DNA of 64,000 nucleotides from Coleofasciculus sp. FACHB-T130 (GTDB taxonomy: Bacteria; Cyanobacteriota; Cyanobacteriia; Cyanobacteriales; FACHB-T130): assembly GCF_014695375.1 (NCBI RefSeq), contig NZ_JACJOG010000012.1, forward strand, positions 51,661-115,660, written 5' to 3'. The notes under the pieces are model-generated. The model worked only from the letters and a program-made list of their open reading frames with translations, was not told the origin of the DNA and made no database searches. Both the position numbers and the translations under genes were made by a program. How positions within the stretch are numbered: the first letter of the stretch is position 1; every line of letters begins with the position of its first letter. This document shows positions 43,954 to 53,317 of the stretch, one piece after another.

Positions 43954-45570
43954 ATGCAGTGGCTAAGCGAGCGATCGCTCATGGCAGTCCCGACGGTCAC
44001 AGGCAGCGAGAATCAGGGAAATGTTGCTGAATTAGTCATTTTTCTGATCGTCTTGTTGTTGGTTGCCACGGGGGTTGCCTTACTATCTCGACGATTTCGG
44101 ATTCCCTACATTACAGGGTTAGTATTGGCAGGGTTAGCGATTACAGAGCTTTTGCCAGGTCGCATCCGTCTCGATTCCTCCCTGATTTTTAATCTTTTTT
44201 TGCCGATTCTACTGTTTGAATCGGCAATTAATACCGACGTCAGTCGTCTACGCAGCACATTTAAACCCATTGCTTTGTTAGCCGGAGTGGGCTTTCCCCT
44301 CTGCGCTGCCATCACCTCAGTCTTGCTGAAACTAGAACTGGGCTTAGATTGGGTTCCCGCCTTGCTAGTTGGGGTCATTTTGTCAATTACAGATACCGCC
44401 TTAGTGATTGCGGTTTTCAAGGAAGTATCTGTTCCCCACCGACTGGTCACGCTCGTAGAAGGTGAAAGCTTAGTCAACGATGATGTGGCGCTAGTCTTAT
44501 TTAGCCTAATCTTGACTGCAAATTCAACTGGGTCATTAACGCCCCTTGATGTCGTACAAGCATTTTTGTTCGTGATTGTCGGCGGAATCTTAGTTGGCTT
44601 AGCCTTGGGCTATCTCAGTATTGGTTTATTTAGCCAAGCAGACGATCCTCTCAGCGTGATTCTACTCACGGTTGCCGTAGCGCTGGGAGCCTTTCAACTA
44701 GGCGAATTTTTCCACGTATCCGGCGTGGTTGCGGTTGTGGTGGCAGGACTGATTGTCGGCAACCTGGGGGTTTCTCGCAGTACCTCTGCTTCCACTCAAG
44801 TGACCTTGTTCAGCTTCTGGGAATTTGCCGGGTTTGGTGTTAATACCTTTATTTTCTTACTCATCGGCTTAGAGATTAATCTCATCACCCTTTGGCAGAC
44901 GCTACCCGCCGTTCTTCTCGCACTGATTGCCTACCAAGTCGGGAGGGCACTCACCGTTTATCCACTCTTGGACTTGGTGCGTTTTTTTGACAAACCCATT
45001 CCTGTGAAATGGCGGCACGTTCTCTTTTTGGGCAATATTAAAGGCTCGCTTTCAACCGCCTTGGCTTTAAGCTTACCGGCTAATTTGCCAGGGCGAGATA
45101 AGCTGGTTGTCATTGTCTTAGGGATTGTGCTGCTGTCGTTGGTGGGGCAGGGAGTAAGTTTACCGGGGTTTGTAAGACGTTTAAAGCTCGATCAGCATTC
45201 AAAATCACGGCAGCAGATCGAAGAATTGCAAGCTCAATTGATGACTGCCAAAGCAGCGCAGGATGAATTAGAGAGTCTCCTGAAATCGGGAGTTTTACCA
45301 AAATCAATCTACGAAGAGATGCGAGCCGCTTATCAGGTGCGAGTGGCAGCTTCTGAAAGAACGTTGCGGGAGATATATAATCAGCGTCCAGAAGACTCTG
45401 CTGATGAAAGTAGCGATCGCCTAAAATTAGACACGATTCGTCGGCAATTACTATTGGCAGAAAAGCAGGTACTCAATGACGCCCTCCGCAGACGAATTCT
45501 CTCAGAAGAAGTGGTGCAAGAACGCATCAAAACCATTAACGAGCAACTTCTAAGTTTGGAAGATGACTAG
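43954..45570 (+). CDS. CPA1-type Na+/H+ antiporter with long C-terminal coiled-coil
   Basis: The 538-residue protein has about 12 membrane helices (25-410) and a cytoplasmic helical tail (about 415-535) rich in Glu, Gln, Arg and Leu. The CPA1 ion-site signature is GESLVNDDVALVLF near 170. It exports Na+ (or moves K+) in exchange for protons, important for pH and salt tolerance. A second ATG at 43981 is possible; the first carries a HIP1-like GCGATCGC close behind it. The last 35 bp overlap, convergently, the 3' end of the RCK gene, so both share sequence. Confidence 0.88.
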   Translation: MQWLSERSLMAVPTVTGSENQGNVAELVIFLIVLLLVATGVALLSRRFRIPYITGLVLAGLAITELLPGRIRLDSSLIFNLFLPILLFESAINTDVSRLRSTFKPIALLAGVGFPLCAAITSVLLKLELGLDWVPALLVGVILSITDTALVIAVFKEVSVPHRLVTLVEGESLVNDDVALVLFSLILTANSTGSLTPLDVVQAFLFVIVGGILVGLALGYLSIGLFSQADDPLSVILLTVAVALGAFQLGEFFHVSGVVAVVVAGLIVGNLGVSRSTSASTQVTLFSFWEFAGFGVNTFIFLLIGLEINLITLWQTLPAVLLALIAYQVGRALTVYPLLDLVRFFDKPIPVKWRHVLFLGNIKGSLSTALALSLPANLPGRDKLVVIVLGIVLLSLVGQGVSLPGFVRRLKLDQHSKSRQQIEELQAQLMTAKAAQDELESLLKSGVLPKSIYEEMRAAYQVRVAASERTLREIYNQRPEDSADESSDRLKLDTIRRQLLLAEKQVLNDALRRRILSEEVVQERIKTINEQLLSLEDD

Positions 45571-46243
45571 AACACAATCCTAAGAAATCAATCACTTGAT
45601 GTAACTTTTCCGATTTCGTAACAACTAGCACGGTTGCTCCCGCCTCTAACACGGTCTTTCCATTTGGAATGACGAGATCGGTGTGGGAATGGGATTGATA
45701 GCCAATAATTAAAGAACCACTGGGAAATCGAGAATCCTGAGCGACTTGTGACACGGTATGTCCCGCAATGTCAGACTCCGGTGGAACTTTGAGTTTGAAG
45801 ACTTCTACCTGACCCTGCTCAAAGTGCATCATCGATTCCACTTGGGGATATTCGATCGCATTCACCATTGTGGTCACGGCTAGGTCAACCGTACTGATGA
45901 CATGATGCGCTCCGGCAATCCGATAAGGTTCGGCAAAATCACCTTGGCGCATCCGAGTCACAATATGGGAAACCCCATAGTGCTTGGCAAGTGTCACCAT
46001 TGCCAGATTTAAAGCATCATCGCGGAGGGCAGCAACAACCGCATCTGCCTTGCGAATTCCAGCCTCTATTAGCACTTGCGTACTGACGGCACTGCCTTCA
46101 AAAGCCATCGCTCCGACTTGTTCGCGAGCATACCGGCAGGCGGTGGGATCGGTATCGATGATGGCAACCGTGTGTCCTAATTCTACTAATTGTTGGGCTA
46201 AGTCCAGCCCGACCAGTCCTGCTCCACCAATCAATACGTACAT
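45536..46243 (-). CDS. TrkA/KtrA-type RCK protein (K+ transport regulator)
   Basis: From the ATG at 46243 the protein has 235 residues. The Rossmann domain starts MYVLIGGAGLVGLDLAQQL with GxGxxG and the NAD-ribose aspartate in IIDTDP; it spans 1-140. A TrkA_C domain follows (about 150-220; PPESDIAGHTVSQVA). RCK proteins gate K+ transporters or channels by binding NAD or ATP. No K+ transporter subunit is next to it; the convergent neighbour is a Na+/H+ antiporter, and the last 35 bp of the two genes overlap. The upstream ATG (46282) is less likely. Confidence 0.87.
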   Translation of the reverse strand: MYVLIGGAGLVGLDLAQQLVELGHTVAIIDTDPTACRYAREQVGAMAFEGSAVSTQVLIEAGIRKADAVVAALRDDALNLAMVTLAKHYGVSHIVTRMRQGDFAEPYRIAGAHHVISTVDLAVTTMVNAIEYPQVESMMHFEQGQVEVFKLKVPPESDIAGHTVSQVAQDSRFPSGSLIIGYQSHSHTDLVIPNGKTVLEAGATVLVVTKSEKLHQVIDFLGLCSSHLPNLEVAR

Positions 46244-46446
46244 GGCTAACCTCTGTTGCAGGTATTTACGTCTGACCCTCAAAATCTACAGTGTAGTTGC
46301 TGGGTGGCGAAAGGAGTAAATTATCCCAATTGTTACTCAGGGCGATCGCGTTTTTAAATTTGCACCGCAACGGACAATGGCAGAGGAAAGTTGAAAAGCT
46401 GGCATCATATCCACTTGAAAATTGTTAATCAGAAAAACTTTCCTAT

Positions 46447-47493
46447 TCACTCTTGAGCAGGCACCTGCCAAATCTTAATGCTGCCATCATGACTGCCAGT
46501 CGCTAAAGTTTGCCCATCGGGACTGAAAGCGAAGGAATTTACTTTACTGTCATCTCCTGCCAGAGTGCTTTTGAGTTCGCCAGTGCGAGGATTCCACAGT
46601 TTGATTGCATTGTCCAAACTGCCGCTGGCGATTGTCTGTCCCTTGGGGCTGAAAGCAACAGAATTAATTAACGTGGCATTTCCCTTCAAAGTAGCGATCG
46701 CTTCCCCGTTACGAGGATTCCACAGCTTGATGGTGCCGTCATTACTGCCACTCGCCAGGAGTTTTCCATCGGGACTGAAGGCGACGGAATTTACCCAGTC
46801 AGAATGCCCTTCTAGGGTGCGAATGCGGATGCCCGTGCGCGGATTCCATAAGTTGATCGAGCGATCGGCACTACCACTGGCTAATGTGCCCCCATCAGGG
46901 CTAAAGGTAACGCAATTCACCGCATCTAAATTCCCCGTCAGGGTGCGGATGAGTTCCCCGTTGCTCAGCTGCCAAAGCTTGATCGTCTTGTCTAAACCAC
47001 TGCTGGCTAAAGTTTTTCCATCGGGACTGATGGCAATGGATAAAACTGAGGTGGAATCCCCGTTAAGGGTGTGGATGAGTGCCCCGTTACTGAGTTGCCA
47101 TATCTTGATGGTGCCGTCATAACTGCCACTGGCGACAAGTTTTTTATCCGGACTAATGGCAACGGCATGAATGGGTTTGATATGTCCTGCTAGGGTACGG
47201 ATGCGGATACCTTTGGGTAAATTCCACAACTTGATAGTGCCATCTTCACCGCCACTGGCAAGAATCTGCCCATCGGTACTGATGGCGATCGCCTGCACAT
47301 ACTTAGAATGCCCTGTAAGCGTGTTGAGTGGCTGGGCTGGCTGGGATGCCGTAGTTGATGTAGAGGCTAAGGTTAAATCCTCCCCTTTTACAGGGTTGGC
47401 AGAGGATTCGAGCGAACTGCATCCAGTCAAAGTCGTCACTGCACCCAAAGCGATCGCCACGAAAACTTTTCCGAACGTTGGCTGATGTGTCAT
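46447..47493 (-). CDS. WD40 repeat lipoprotein (seven repeats)
   Basis: The 348-residue protein starts with a lipoprotein signal peptide ending in the lipobox LTGC (cysteine near residue 25). Seven WD40 units follow, each with the pattern H..V..IAISPDG..LASGS.D.TIKLW, sufficient for one complete beta-propeller (about 55-348). It is thus a membrane-tethered propeller facing the periplasm or lumen, probably a binding scaffold. The highly repetitive sequence gives long open frames on the opposite strand that I consider shadows. Divergent from der. Confidence 0.87.
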   Translation of the reverse strand: MTHQPTFGKVFVAIALGAVTTLTGCSSLESSANPVKGEDLTLASTSTTASQPAQPLNTLTGHSKYVQAIAISTDGQILASGGEDGTIKLWNLPKGIRIRTLAGHIKPIHAVAISPDKKLVASGSYDGTIKIWQLSNGALIHTLNGDSTSVLSIAISPDGKTLASSGLDKTIKLWQLSNGELIRTLTGNLDAVNCVTFSPDGGTLASGSADRSINLWNPRTGIRIRTLEGHSDWVNSVAFSPDGKLLASGSNDGTIKLWNPRNGEAIATLKGNATLINSVAFSPKGQTIASGSLDNAIKLWNPRTGELKSTLAGDDSKVNSFAFSPDGQTLATGSHDGSIKIWQVPAQE

Positions 47494-47586
47494 GGATAGT
47501 CACCGCAGAAAACATCACGTCTATCCAGGATGGATACAATATAAATTTGGAGCTGTCATCATCCACTCGGATGAGCATATCTGGTT

Positions 47587-48951
47587 ATGTCCCTGCCTGT
47601 TGTCGCTATTATCGGTCGCCCGAATGTGGGCAAATCTACTCTTGTCAATCGATTGGCAGGTGTACAAGACGCCATTGTGCATGATGAACCTGGAGTCACG
47701 CGCGATCGCACCTATCGTTCCGCCTTCTGGGAAGACCGGGAGTTTGTCATCGTCGATACCGGCGGCTTGGTGTTTAATGATGACACCGAGTTTTTACCCC
47801 TGATTCGGGAACAGGCAATGTTGGCACTCTCAGAAGCGAGTGCCGCAATCTTTGTCGTCGATGGTCAGAGTGGGTTAACAGCAGCGGATGAAACGATCGC
47901 TGACTGGTTGCGTCAACAACCCGTGCCCGTCCTGCTAGCGGTGAATAAATGCGAATCCTCCGAACAAGGTCTCACCCAAGCAATGGAGTTTTGGGAACTG
48001 GGATTGGGCGAACCCTTCCCCGTCTCTGGCATTCATGGGAGTGGTACCGGCGAATTACTCGATGCCCTGATTACCTATATCGTGCCAGCAGGAGAAATCC
48101 CAGAAACTGAAGAAATTAAAGTCGCCATTGTCGGACGTCCCAATGTCGGGAAATCTAGCTTGCTGAACGCCTTTGTCGGCGAAAATCGTTCTATCGTTAG
48201 CCCGATCTCTGGCACGACCCGCGATGCCATCGATATGGTAGTAGAACGCAACGGTAAAACCTACCGACTGATCGATACCGCCGGGATTCGCAAAAAGAAA
48301 AACGTTGAATACGGTCCGGAATTTTTTGGGATTAATCGCGCCTTTAAAGCGATTCGTCGCGCCGACGTGGTTTTGTTAGTCATTGACGCGGTGGATGGCA
48401 TCACCGAACAAGACCAAAAACTGGCTGGGCGGATTGATGAAGAAGGTCGCGCTTGCGTCATCGTCATCAATAAGTGGGATGCTGTTGAAAAGGATTCCTA
48501 CACCATCTACGAGTTTGAACGCAACTTTAAAGGACGGTTGAACTTTATCGATTGGGCAGAAACGATTTTTGTCAGCGCTCAAACAGGTCAGCGGGTGGAA
48601 AAAATTCTAGATTTAGTGAATACAGCCGCCGAACAACACAAACGCCGCGTCACGACTGCTGTAATTAATGAAGTGCTACAAGAAGCGATTTCTTGGGTTT
48701 CCCCGCCCACGACCCGTCAAGGGCGTCAGGGCAAGATTTATTACGGCACCCAAGTGAGCAGCCAACCCCCAGCGATCGCGCTATTTGTCAACGATCCCAA
48801 ACGCTTCAATGACAACTATCGCCGCTACATCGAAGGTCAATTCCGAAAACAGTTGGGTTTTACTGGAACCCCAGTGCGCTTATTCTGGAGAGGGAAAAAA
48901 GTCCGCGAGATGGAAGCGGGCAGTCGTAGTAACCGAGCTACTCGCGTTTAA
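47587..48951 (+). CDS. der: Ribosome biogenesis GTPase Der (EngA)
   Basis: Der has two tandem GTPase domains and a KH-like C-terminal domain and works in 50S subunit maturation. In this 454-residue protein G domain 1 has [14 protein letters not shown] (8-21) and NKCE; G domain 2 has [14 protein letters not shown] (about 184-197), DTAGIRKK and NKWD. The KH-like end contains RLFWRGKK. Length is normal. The ecfT gene follows after an AT-rich spacer. Confidence 0.97.
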   Translation: MSLPVVAIIGRPNVGKSTLVNRLAGVQDAIVHDEPGVTRDRTYRSAFWEDREFVIVDTGGLVFNDDTEFLPLIREQAMLALSEASAAIFVVDGQSGLTAADETIADWLRQQPVPVLLAVNKCESSEQGLTQAMEFWELGLGEPFPVSGIHGSGTGELLDALITYIVPAGEIPETEEIKVAIVGRPNVGKSSLLNAFVGENRSIVSPISGTTRDAIDMVVERNGKTYRLIDTAGIRKKKNVEYGPEFFGINRAFKAIRRADVVLLVIDAVDGITEQDQKLAGRIDEEGRACVIVINKWDAVEKDSYTIYEFERNFKGRLNFIDWAETIFVSAQTGQRVEKILDLVNTAAEQHKRRVTTAVINEVLQEAISWVSPPTTRQGRQGKIYYGTQVSSQPPAIALFVNDPKRFNDNYRRYIEGQFRKQLGFTGTPVRLFWRGKKVREMEAGSRSNRATRV

Positions 48952-48958
48952 TCGATTA

Positions 48959-49020
48959 AAAATTAAAAATGTAAAATGAATTTTTGCATTTTTAATTTTT
49001 AATGTTTAATTTTTAATTTT
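48959..49020. repeat. AT-rich inverted repeat between der and ecfT
   Basis: AAAAATTAAAAATG on the left and CATTTTTAATTTTT on the right are exact complements, followed by more ATTTTTAATTTT motifs. It is the same border-repeat type as at 12366-12443 and could terminate der. Confidence 0.6.
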
Positions 49021-49022
49021 CT

Positions 49023-49982
49023 ATGGATTTACTGCGATCGCTGCCTCTGGGGCTGTACCTCGAACAACCAATCACTTGGCTGCATCACCTCGACCCCAGG
49101 GTGAAAATAGCTTGGTTGATGAGCTTTCTCATCGCTCCAGTCCTGGCAAATCCCATCTGGCGCATCGCTCTGGCGGTGCTGCTAGTTGCCATTACTGTGA
49201 CGGCGGCGATTCCATTGCGCGTATGGAAGCAACAAATGGGTTGGCTGTTAATGCTGTGCTTTTTTGTGTTCATCCTGAGCATGATTGCTCCCGATGGGCT
49301 AGGAGCGGACTCTCAGCGACGCCTCCCAGCCGATGAAATATCTTTTATTCAGACTGCTACTCCCAAACCAGGAGTTGTCAAATCCGCTGCAACTCAAAAA
49401 CCAAAGGCGACAAAACCAGTCTCCTCTCAAAACCCTTCAAACTACCGTTACGTGCTGTTCCACCAAGGGCCAGTCAAAATTACTCGCAAGTCCTTGGCGC
49501 TAGCGATTAACGTGAGTACCTTACTATTTACCTTAATTTACAGCACCAACCTGTTTTTGCTGACCACAGCTCCAGAGGAGATTACTGCGGGGATCGAGAG
49601 TTTGATGCGACCGCTGCGAGCATTCAAATTTCCCGTGACAGAAATTGCTCTAACTTTGACTTTATCGCTGCGCTTTATTCCCCTGGTTTTAGAAGAAGTG
49701 CAAAATTTAGTTCGTTCCGTGCGGACACGGGCAATTAACTGGAAAAAACTGGGTATCCGCAAAAGTCTGCAACTTTGGTTGATGGTCGCCGAACGATTGT
49801 TAGAAAATCTCCTCTTACGAGCCGAGCAAATTGCTAGCGCCATGAAGGTTCGCGGCTTTACCACTCCCAATAGCCATCGCGTCCAATGGCACCAGTTGCG
49901 TCTCAAAAAGAGCGACTGGGCGGGACTGGTGAGTTTGGTCGTACTTTGGGGGGCACGGCTGATGTGGGGATGGGAGAGTTAA
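49023..49982 (+). CDS. ecfT: ECF transporter T component (CbiQ family)
   Basis: EcfT is the membrane coupling subunit of energy-coupling factor importers, which bind substrate with a separate S subunit and use two ATPases. The 319-residue protein has four to five helices, the N-terminal HHLDPRVKIAWL and the coupling helices with arginine motifs near RTRAINW and AMKVRGF. An unusual Pro/Lys/Ser-rich insertion of about 45 residues (about 95-145) separates the second and third helices. No S or A component is adjacent, so it is the solitary, shared type. Confidence 0.88.
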   Translation: MDLLRSLPLGLYLEQPITWLHHLDPRVKIAWLMSFLIAPVLANPIWRIALAVLLVAITVTAAIPLRVWKQQMGWLLMLCFFVFILSMIAPDGLGADSQRRLPADEISFIQTATPKPGVVKSAATQKPKATKPVSSQNPSNYRYVLFHQGPVKITRKSLALAINVSTLLFTLIYSTNLFLLTTAPEEITAGIESLMRPLRAFKFPVTEIALTLTLSLRFIPLVLEEVQNLVRSVRTRAINWKKLGIRKSLQLWLMVAERLLENLLLRAEQIASAMKVRGFTTPNSHRVQWHQLRLKKSDWAGLVSLVVLWGARLMWGWES

Positions 49983-49997
49983 GAATTAAAAATTCAT

Positions 49998-51422
49998 ATG
50001 AAACCTTGGTTTTGGCGATCGCTTCCTCTACAACATCGAACTGGCTCAGAAGTATTCGCCGCCCTGTTTCTGGACGCTGGTAAAATTGCTACCCTACTCG
50101 AAAGTCCCTATAATCCGCTCCTTCAACACTCACCTGAAGCCAAGAACGCGATCGCCAGATATTCGATTTGTGCTGGTGCGCCGCGCTTTATAGATGGCGT
50201 GCAAGCAGTGTGGACTCCACCCGTTGGCGAGATCCTCCCCTTCCTACGCCGCTTGCGGCAACGTTCTGCCTTCAGGGATGAGTCCCTAAGCTCGTCAGAC
50301 CTGCCTTTCACTGGCGGCTGGCTGGGATGGCTTGGTTATGACCTCGCTTGGGAGATCGAGCAGCTACCCAATTTAAATTCTGACCCCCTACCATTCCCGG
50401 TTGCTTATTGGTATGAACCAGCATCCTTTGCTGTCCTCGACCACTGGGAACAAACCCTATGGCTAGCCGCTAGCGATGAAGCCGAACTCGATTCCCTGCA
50501 AAGGTTGCTGGAAAGCCAAACGCAGTACGGGATAGCAGAGGAGCCAGCATCTTCCATCCAAAATCCAAAATCCCCCCATTTCCATTTTTGGACGCCCCAA
50601 ACTGATTACGAAGATGCGGTGCGGCAAGCGAAAAAGTATATCCGAGCCGGAGATATCTTTCAGGCAAATCTTTCCCTACGCTTTGAAAGCCGCGTAACCG
50701 CCAGTCCTTGGGCAATTTATCAAGCGTTACACCAAATCAATCCTTCTCCTTTTGCTAGCTATTGGCAGACCCCGTGGGGGGCACTCATCAGCTGTTCTCC
50801 AGAACGGTTGGTTCAGATGCAAGATCGACAAGCGCAAACGCGACCGATTGCGGGAACGCGATCGCGCGGCACTACCCCCGCCCTCGACGAGCATCTGGCG
50901 CAAGACTTGATTGCCAATGCCAAAGAAAGAGCCGAACACATTATGTTGGTGGATTTAGAGCGGAACGACTTGGGGCGTGTGTGCGAGTGGGGTTCAGTAG
51001 AAGTCAACGAACTTTTCACAATTGAACGCTACAGCCATGTCATGCACCTCGTGAGCAACGTCATCGGCACAATTCGCCCAAACTACGACGCGGTTGACCT
51101 GATTCGCGCCTTCTTCCCTGGTGGTACTATCACTGGCTGTCCGAAAGTCCGCTGTATGGAAATCATTGAAGAACTCGAACCCGTGCGGCGCAATTTGTTT
51201 TATGGTTCCTGTGGCTTTCTCGATTGGCGCGGACACCTAGATTTAAATATCTTGATCCGCACCCTCCTCTATCCCAATCGTGCCAATGCAGCGATGGTTT
51301 ACGGACAAGTTGGGGCGGGAATCGTTGCCGATAGCGATCCAGAACGGGAATGGCATGAGTCTCTACACAAAGCGCAAGCTCTGCTGGCAGCCTTGGGAAG
51401 TTTTAATGTTATTAGTGATTAG
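49998..51422 (+). CDS. Chorismate-binding enzyme (aminodeoxychorismate or anthranilate synthase component I)
   Basis: The 474-residue protein belongs to the TrpE/PabB family that aminates chorismate. Conserved parts are the N-terminal LLES (33-36), the GDIFQANLSLRF segment near 220, RPIAGTRSRG with A285, VDLERNDLGR near 318, the FFPGGTITGCPK block (about 372-384) and VGAGIVADSDPE near 442. The motif PIAGT has alanine where E. coli PabB has the catalytic lysine (PIKGT), as in TrpE; the N-terminal LLES is also a feature of tryptophan-sensitive TrpE. Naming it pabB or trpE is unsafe from sequence alone; shorter size (474) fits PabB-like annotations. No glutaminase gene is adjacent. Confidence 0.85.
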   Translation: MKPWFWRSLPLQHRTGSEVFAALFLDAGKIATLLESPYNPLLQHSPEAKNAIARYSICAGAPRFIDGVQAVWTPPVGEILPFLRRLRQRSAFRDESLSSSDLPFTGGWLGWLGYDLAWEIEQLPNLNSDPLPFPVAYWYEPASFAVLDHWEQTLWLAASDEAELDSLQRLLESQTQYGIAEEPASSIQNPKSPHFHFWTPQTDYEDAVRQAKKYIRAGDIFQANLSLRFESRVTASPWAIYQALHQINPSPFASYWQTPWGALISCSPERLVQMQDRQAQTRPIAGTRSRGTTPALDEHLAQDLIANAKERAEHIMLVDLERNDLGRVCEWGSVEVNELFTIERYSHVMHLVSNVIGTIRPNYDAVDLIRAFFPGGTITGCPKVRCMEIIEELEPVRRNLFYGSCGFLDWRGHLDLNILIRTLLYPNRANAAMVYGQVGAGIVADSDPEREWHESLHKAQALLAALGSFNVISD

Positions 51423-51510
51423 TTCTGGATTAGTCAGTCCAGTGCCTTTGGCGAATGGCTGCCAGACAGGGTTTTGAAGAGCCACTCTTCTATTAGCAAT
51501 TAGCAACAGA

Positions 51511-51903
51511 ATGATTCGGCTGGGAACGGATATTGTTTATATGCCTAGAATTAAAGCCGCTGTTGAACGCTTTGGCGATCGCTTCTTGCAGCGCGTCTAT
51601 ACTTTTGATGAACAAAAAGATTGCGGCTACATTCAGGGCGATAGCAGTCGCCTTTCTATCAACCAGCTAGCAGGGCGCTGGGCGGCAAAAGAAGCCGTTG
51701 CGAAAGCACTGGGAACTGGATGGCGGGGAGTCAGCTACACCGATATTGAGATTCGACGTTTACCCACGGGTGCGCCGCAAGTATTGCTTCACCATTCAGC
51801 CGCCGCCCAGATAGCAGGCTGGGAAGATTGTCAGTGGCAACTAAGCATCAGCCATGATGGCGATTATTCGGTAGCCACCGCTATCCTCGTTTGCTCACCC
51901 TGA
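51511..51903 (+). CDS. acpS: Holo-[acyl-carrier-protein] synthase AcpS
   Basis: AcpS transfers 4'-phosphopantetheine from CoA to apo-ACP. The 130-residue protein has both magnesium-binding signatures: GTDIV with D7 at the N-terminus and WAAKEAVAKALGTGW, whose glutamate is near 71. The C-terminal SISHDGDYSVATAI fits. The ATG at 51511 is correct for the conserved start. It follows the chorismate-enzyme gene by 88 bp on the same strand. Confidence 0.94.
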   Translation: MIRLGTDIVYMPRIKAAVERFGDRFLQRVYTFDEQKDCGYIQGDSSRLSINQLAGRWAAKEAVAKALGTGWRGVSYTDIEIRRLPTGAPQVLLHHSAAAQIAGWEDCQWQLSISHDGDYSVATAILVCSP

Positions 51904-52093
51904 AAAGTGTCGCCAATTCCCAAACATTCTCTCTGAGGTGCCCGAATACAAGCTATCATCTGCATAGTTTGAACTAGAGTGAAACATCTTGGGTTTCAAC
52001 AGAGAGCGGCTGGCGTGAGTCGCACTGCCGCTTAAACTCTTCGACTTTTCCCAATCTCTCCCTTAGGGATGGGCATTCTTCGCGTGGATGTTA

Positions 52094-52363
52094 ATGAGCA
52101 GCGAAACCTATTTAAATCACCCTACATTTGGCTTACTGTACAGAGTGTGTCTGCTTGAGGACAGCCAGGAACTATTTACGACCCTATATGCCCAGCGTCT
52201 CTTCTTTTTGGTGAATACCAGTCCTACTGGCATCACGTTTGAACCGATTACCCGCAGCGATGGTCGCCTCATGGTGGAAAACCGTTTGCGAATGCTCCGT
52301 CGCAACGGTCAAATGGAGGAGTACACCCAACTTCAGGCTATTCATAAGCGAACATTTCAATAG
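52094..52363 (+). CDS. pipX: PII-interacting protein PipX
   Basis: PipX is a cyanobacterial coactivator of NtcA; PII sequesters it when nitrogen is plentiful. The 89-residue protein has the Tudor-like N-terminal half (SETYLNHPTFGLLYRVC, LFTTLYAQRLFFLV) and a C-terminal helix pair ending RTFQ, as in Synechococcus PipX. The ATG at 52094 gives the canonical MSSETYLNHP; an in-frame ATG two codons upstream (52088) is also possible. pipY follows at 85 bp, the conserved pipX-pipY pairing. Confidence 0.95.
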   Translation: MSSETYLNHPTFGLLYRVCLLEDSQELFTTLYAQRLFFLVNTSPTGITFEPITRSDGRLMVENRLRMLRRNGQMEEYTQLQAIHKRTFQ

Positions 52364-52372
52364 GGGCAAGCA

Positions 52373-52420
52373 ATTCAAAATTAAAAAATTCTTTTTAATG
52401 CAAGCATTTTTAATTTTTGC
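52373..52420. repeat. AT-rich inverted repeat between pipX and pipY
   Basis: AAAATTAAAAAATT and CATTTTTAATTTTTGC form the same kind of border repeat as at 12366 and 48959. It lies inside the presumed pipX-pipY operon, so it might reduce readthrough or stabilise the pipX message. Confidence 0.4.
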
Positions 52421-52448
52421 TTCCCTGTCTATTTTCAAGTGAAGTCAA

Positions 52449-53120
52449 ATGACTGGAGCGATCGCCCAACGCCTTTCTGAAATTCGCCAGCAACTGCCGG
52501 AATCTGTCCGCCTCATCGCCGTTACGAAACAGGTTTCCCCTGAAGCCATGCGCGAAGCTTATGCAGCGGGAGTAAGGGATTTCGGCGAAAGTCGCATCTC
52601 TGAAGCTGAACTTAAACAAGCGCAACTGCAAGATTTACCAGACATCACCTGGCACCTGATTGGACACCTCCAAAGTAATAAAGCTCGAAAAGCCCTAGAA
52701 CAATTTCAGTGGATTCACTCGATAGATAGTTTAAAATTAGCCCAACGATTAAACGAACTGGCGCTTGAGCTGTCGCGATCGCCCTTCATCTGCCTGCAAG
52801 TGAAACTACTGCCAGATCCCAACAAGTATGGGTGGACAGTTCCTCAACTGCTTGCCGATTTACCAGCCTTGAATGAGTGCTACAATCTGCAAATTCAAGG
52901 TTTGATGACAATCCCGCCTTTCGATCTCAAGGCTTCTGAAATCCTGTCAGTTTTCGATAGAACCCGCAAACTAGCCGATGAAATCAGACAGCAAAACTGG
53001 TCAAATATTCAAATGCAGCAGCTATCCATGGGAATGTCAGGTGATTACCCGCTAGCTGTGCAATCTGGGGCAACAATGATACGTTTGGGGCGAATTCTTT
53101 TTGGAGAACGGGCATCCTGA
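52449..53120 (+). CDS. pipY: PipY: YggS family PLP homeostasis protein
   Basis: The 223-residue protein is a single-domain PLP-binding barrel without known enzymatic activity, which helps balance vitamin B6 and amino acid pools. The PLP lysine is in RLIAVTKQVS near residue 27; WHLIGHLQSNKA and LSMGMSGDYPLAVQSGATMIRLG are family signatures. It sits directly after pipX, the known partner. The usual annotation is YggS/PipY. Confidence 0.95.
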   Translation: MTGAIAQRLSEIRQQLPESVRLIAVTKQVSPEAMREAYAAGVRDFGESRISEAELKQAQLQDLPDITWHLIGHLQSNKARKALEQFQWIHSIDSLKLAQRLNELALELSRSPFICLQVKLLPDPNKYGWTVPQLLADLPALNECYNLQIQGLMTIPPFDLKASEILSVFDRTRKLADEIRQQNWSNIQMQQLSMGMSGDYPLAVQSGATMIRLGRILFGERAS

Positions 53121-53317
53121 AAAGCCCCACTATGCTTACAAATGTCAACATCTATTCCAAACAGATGAGTAGGGTAATTAAGAGGCATCGGATATTATAT
53201 TGCCAGCACGACTATATGATTGTTATTGTCGTTTCCTTAAACTAGGACTGCTGCCTCAAGGGTGCCCTGCGATCCCAGCCCCAAAGTCTAACCTTAAATC
53301 GTGATGGAGCGTGAACT

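Noticed and set aside
46565..47122. Long open frame (185 codons) on the plus strand opposite the WD40 gene
   Set aside because: The repeated WD40 codons produce open antisense frames; the translation is a low-complexity Leu/Ser/Pro repeat and the minus-strand gene has a lipobox and seven proper repeats.
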